Shown here one piece after another: positions 6,162 to 7,741 of a stretch of DNA of 7,741 nt. Positions within the stretch are counted from its first letter, which is position 1, and every line of letters starts with the position of its first letter. Source of the stretch: JBKHHU01 sp046539045 (GTDB taxonomy: Bacteria > Planctomycetota > Phycisphaerae > SM23-33). The stretch lies in assembly GCA_046539045.1 (NCBI GenBank), contig JBKHHU010000167.1:1-7741 (forward strand), read 5' to 3'. The notes under the pieces were generated by a model. The model ran no database searches, was not told the origin of the DNA, and saw only the letters and a list, made by a program, of their open reading frames with translations. The position numbers and the translations under genes are program-made.

Positions 6162-7454
6162 TCATTTTTCGAAACAGTCAGGGTAGCGGCGTTCCTGCGT
6201 CTTGCGCTTCATGTACCCGTCGGCGAGTTCCATGAAGATATCCAGGTCGCGGTCCATATTGGAGCTGGACGAATCAAAGTAGAAATTGCGGATCGGTATA
6301 TGATCGCAGGCCTCGGAGACGCTGTGATACACCGCCTCGGAAGCGATCCCGTTCATGCACGAGAACGGGCTGATATCGATGATCCCGTCGGCGCCTTTCT
6401 TGTGCAGATAGAAGGTCTTGCCCACCGACAATGCCATTTCGCCAAGGGCGCCTTCCGCCGGCAGGTAAGGCCAACCGGGCTTGAGCACCTCCTCGTATAC
6501 GTCGTGCGGCTCCTCGTACCCGACGAAGTCCTCTTGAAAATGCTTCAGGATCTTGTGCTCGCCGTGATGCTGGATGCCGTTCTTGATTTTGGCAGACAGC
6601 ATCGACAAGGACATCCGTTTGCCGTCTCTGCGGAGGAGAAACTGCTGCGACCAGTTGGTATACCAAACCCACTCGGTCACATCCGTCATCCATGCCTCTC
6701 CGCCGTGCTCCTCGATCTTGCGGACCGCCTCGTAGTTGCTGAAGGTGTTCAGCCGGCAGAAAATCTCGCCAACCACGCCCACCAGCGGGCGATCTTTCGT
6801 ATACCGGGCGGGCACGTTCCGGAAGATGTCACGAATCTTGATCATCTCCTCGGCCAGCGCGTTGAGTCGGGCCCGCACGCCCAGATCGGGATTCTCCAGC
6901 ACGGCTTCGATCATCTCCACGCCGCGCTCGAAGGCTTCGTCGGCAGCTCCAGTCTCAGTTTCGTATGGACGCGTCTTCAACATTAGCTTACGCAGAATGT
7001 CGCTGCAAACCAGTCCATGCCACATCGAAAGCATCATCGTCTGCCCATGCTCGGCGATGCCGTCGTAGCTGTTGGCGCTGGTCGGAGAGACTATCGGCAC
7101 GTCCGTATGCCCAAGCTCATCAAGGACTTCCCGCAGATACGGAGCGTACTGGCCGAACCTGCAGGGGCCCTCCGCGGTGGGCATGAAGAAGGCGTTCTTA
7201 TCCGGATCGAACCCGTCGGAATGGATGATCCGGAGGAAATCCCCCATCGTGATCTTTTCCGGATAGCATTCCTCGCCGGATGTATACAAACCGCCCAGCG
7301 TCAGCGTATCTTCATTGGATTCCGGACATTCTCGCGCGTCGATGCCGACCGATCGGAAAACCGCCCCGGCCAGTCGGGCACCCACGTAAGTCATGCGTGG
7401 AATCCATAACTTACGCCCCTCCAGGACGTTTTTTCTGGAAGAAGTCTGTGCCAT
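6162..7454 (-). CDS. Stand-alone 2-hydroxyacyl-CoA dehydratase activase-related protein (COG3581-like)
   Basis: A protein of 430 residues from ATG 7454, chosen for the GGAGGT site 10 bases upstream. The frame extends to TTG 7559, but that would begin next to the tRNA end and adds a non-conserved 35 residues. Hallmarks of the COG3581 module are visible: IPRM (18-21), YTSGEECYPEK (57-67), FFMPTAEGPCRFGQY (89-103) and SPFSCMNG near 363-369. Cys 63, 98 and about 366 are candidate iron-sulfur ligands by analogy with the dehydratase subunits HgdA/HgdB. In large activases of about 1,400 residues, this module follows BadF-type ATPase domains. Here it stands alone, and no ATPase partner is in the window. 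Related multidomain proteins include PlsA, which makes anaerobic plasmalogens, and glycerol ester reductases making saturated ether lipids. It is the first gene of the operon, 37 bases ahead of the Tes-like gene. Family confident; reaction unknown, perhaps low-potential reduction of a lipid ester or acyl group. Confidence 0.9.
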   Translation of the reverse strand: MAQTSSRKNVLEGRKLWIPRMTYVGARLAGAVFRSVGIDARECPESNEDTLTLGGLYTSGEECYPEKITMGDFLRIIHSDGFDPDKNAFFMPTAEGPCRFGQYAPYLREVLDELGHTDVPIVSPTSANSYDGIAEHGQTMMLSMWHGLVCSDILRKLMLKTRPYETETGAADEAFERGVEMIEAVLENPDLGVRARLNALAEEMIKIRDIFRNVPARYTKDRPLVGVVGEIFCRLNTFSNYEAVRKIEEHGGEAWMTDVTEWVWYTNWSQQFLLRRDGKRMSLSMLSAKIKNGIQHHGEHKILKHFQEDFVGYEEPHDVYEEVLKPGWPYLPAEGALGEMALSVGKTFYLHKKGADGIIDISPFSCMNGIASEAVYHSVSEACDHIPIRNFYFDSSSSNMDRDLDIFMELADGYMKRKTQERRYPDCFEK

Positions 7455-7464
7455 CCGCAAAACT

Positions 7465-7470
7465 ACCTCC
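7465..7470 (-). promoter_or_regulatory. Ribosome binding site that fixes the start at 7454
   Basis: GGAGGT on the minus strand is a near-perfect Shine-Dalgarno sequence, 10 bases from the ATG at 7454. It decides that start over the in-frame TTG at 7559, which directly abuts the 3' end of the tRNA gene. Confidence 0.8.
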
Positions 7471-7495
7471 GCCGGAGCGAGCGCATTGCCGGCAG

Positions 7496-7525
7496 CTTGT
7501 AAAGAAAAGTCGGGCCGGTCGACAA
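7496..7525 (-). promoter_or_regulatory. Weak candidate promoter for the four-gene operon
   Basis: TTGTCG (7520-7525) and TACAAG (7496-7501) are spaced by 18 bases and match the sigma70 boxes 4/6 each. This is the best candidate in the 106 bases between the tRNA and the first operon gene. Read-through from the stronger tRNA promoter is an equally good explanation, since no terminator is visible between the two. Confidence 0.25.
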
Positions 7526-7560
7526 GCGTCTGCCCGCGACCCGTGCCCGGTATGCCCAAT

Positions 7561-7632
7561 AGCCAGCGGAGGGATTCGAACCCACAACCGCCGCTTTACA
7601 AAAGCGGTGCTCTGCCGTTGAGCTACGCTGGC
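7561..7632 (-). tRNA. trnT: tRNA-Thr (anticodon UGU)
   Basis: A 72-base cloverleaf can be drawn by hand. The acceptor stem is GCCAGCG / CGCTGGC with discriminator U. The D stem is GCTC/GAGC with a 7-base loop. The anticodon stem is CCGCT/AGCGG with loop TTTGTAA, giving anticodon TGT, which reads ACA (Thr). There is a 5-base variable loop, and the T loop is TTCGAAT. The T stem GTGGG/CCCTC has one U-U mismatch (positions 7584 and 7570). The 3' CCA is not encoded and must be added after transcription. It lies on the same strand as the operon and may be co-transcribed with it. Confidence 0.95.
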
Positions 7633-7647
7633 GTTGTGATGTCACCC

Positions 7648-7677
7648 AGTCTACTCAACCAGTCCTCTGCAGGTCAA
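7648..7677 (-). promoter_or_regulatory. Sigma70-type promoter for the tRNA-Thr gene
   Basis: TTGACC (7672-7677; 5/6 match to TTGACA) and TAGACT (7648-7653; 4/6 match to TATAAT) are spaced by 18 bases. The -10 box ends 15 bases before the tRNA 5' end, so the leader would be about 8 bases, as is usual for tRNA genes. Confidence 0.65.
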
Positions 7678-7693
7678 GATGTTAGCGGCCCGG

Positions 7694-7739
7694 AGCGGCG
7701 TAATGGCCGCCGCTGACGGACCAATGGCAGCGGGCCATT
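7694..7739. repeat. Overlapping inverted repeats at the right edge
   Basis: Two alternative hairpins share bases. One is AGCGGCG (7694-7700) with CGCCGCT (7708-7714), a perfect 7-base-pair stem with a 7-base loop. The other is AATGGCC (7702-7708) with GGCCATT (7733-7739), extended inward by CGCTG/CAGCG past a 2-base bulge and closing a 12-base loop. Neither is followed by a T-run on either strand. They could be a terminator-like element of a gene beyond the window, a repetitive extragenic palindrome, or an accident of GC-rich sequence. I see no gene in 7678-7741. Confidence 0.45.
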
Positions 7740-7741
7740 CC

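Noticed and set aside
5183..6235. A 350-codon plus-strand open frame
   Set aside because: It is antisense to the Tes-like gene, crosses its start and the next gene's end, and has no recognisable motif or ribosome site.
7455..7559. N-terminal extension of the activase-related protein to a TTG codon
   Set aside because: The TTG directly abuts the tRNA gene and the extra 35 residues look unlike the family. ATG 7454 has a near-perfect ribosome site.
7561..7632. tRNA gene as an integration site of a mobile element
   Set aside because: I saw no second copy of the tRNA 3' end, no integrase and no other mobile-element gene in the window.

Overview
The window reads as ordinary chromosome from a GC-rich, probably anaerobic bacterium. 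All five protein genes and the single tRNA are on the minus strand, so transcription runs from the right edge to the left. A large membrane protein with a DUF4175-like layout and a Gly/Glu-rich tail, together with a tRNA lacking an encoded CCA, would fit Planctomycetota. That placement is a moderate-to-weak inference, because no ribosomal or other marker gene is present.

Layout from the right. At 7678-7741 there is a GC-rich inverted-repeat patch with no gene. A sigma70-like promoter (7648-7677) then drives a tRNA-Thr(UGU) gene (7561-7632). After a gap of 106 bases comes a tight run of four genes. The first is a stand-alone protein of the 2-hydroxyacyl-CoA dehydratase activase-related family, COG3581 type (6162-7454). 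The second is a radical SAM enzyme of the MJ0619 / tetraether lipid synthase (Tes) type (4277-6124). The third is a small lipoprotein with a BsuPI-like beta domain (3732-4280). The fourth is a radical SAM/SPASM enzyme (2039-3727). Gaps between them are 37 bases, a 4-base ATGA overlap, and 4 bases, so they look like one operon. A 95-base gap (1944-2038) with a small hairpin and an extended -10 box separates them from the DUF4175-like gene, which leaves the window at its left edge (1-1943).

The most interesting point is the pairing of the first two operon genes. Tes and its bacterial relatives join lipid tails carbon to carbon into membrane-spanning lipids. The known anaerobic bacterial ether-lipid enzymes (PlsA, and the related glycerol ester reductase) are built from dehydratase-activase modules of the same superfamily as the first gene. 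Together they suggest a module for ether-type or membrane-spanning lipids, or another oxygen-sensitive lipid modification. The lipoprotein and the SPASM enzyme would be accessory parts of unknown role. This is inference from family recognition by eye; no search or alignment could be run.
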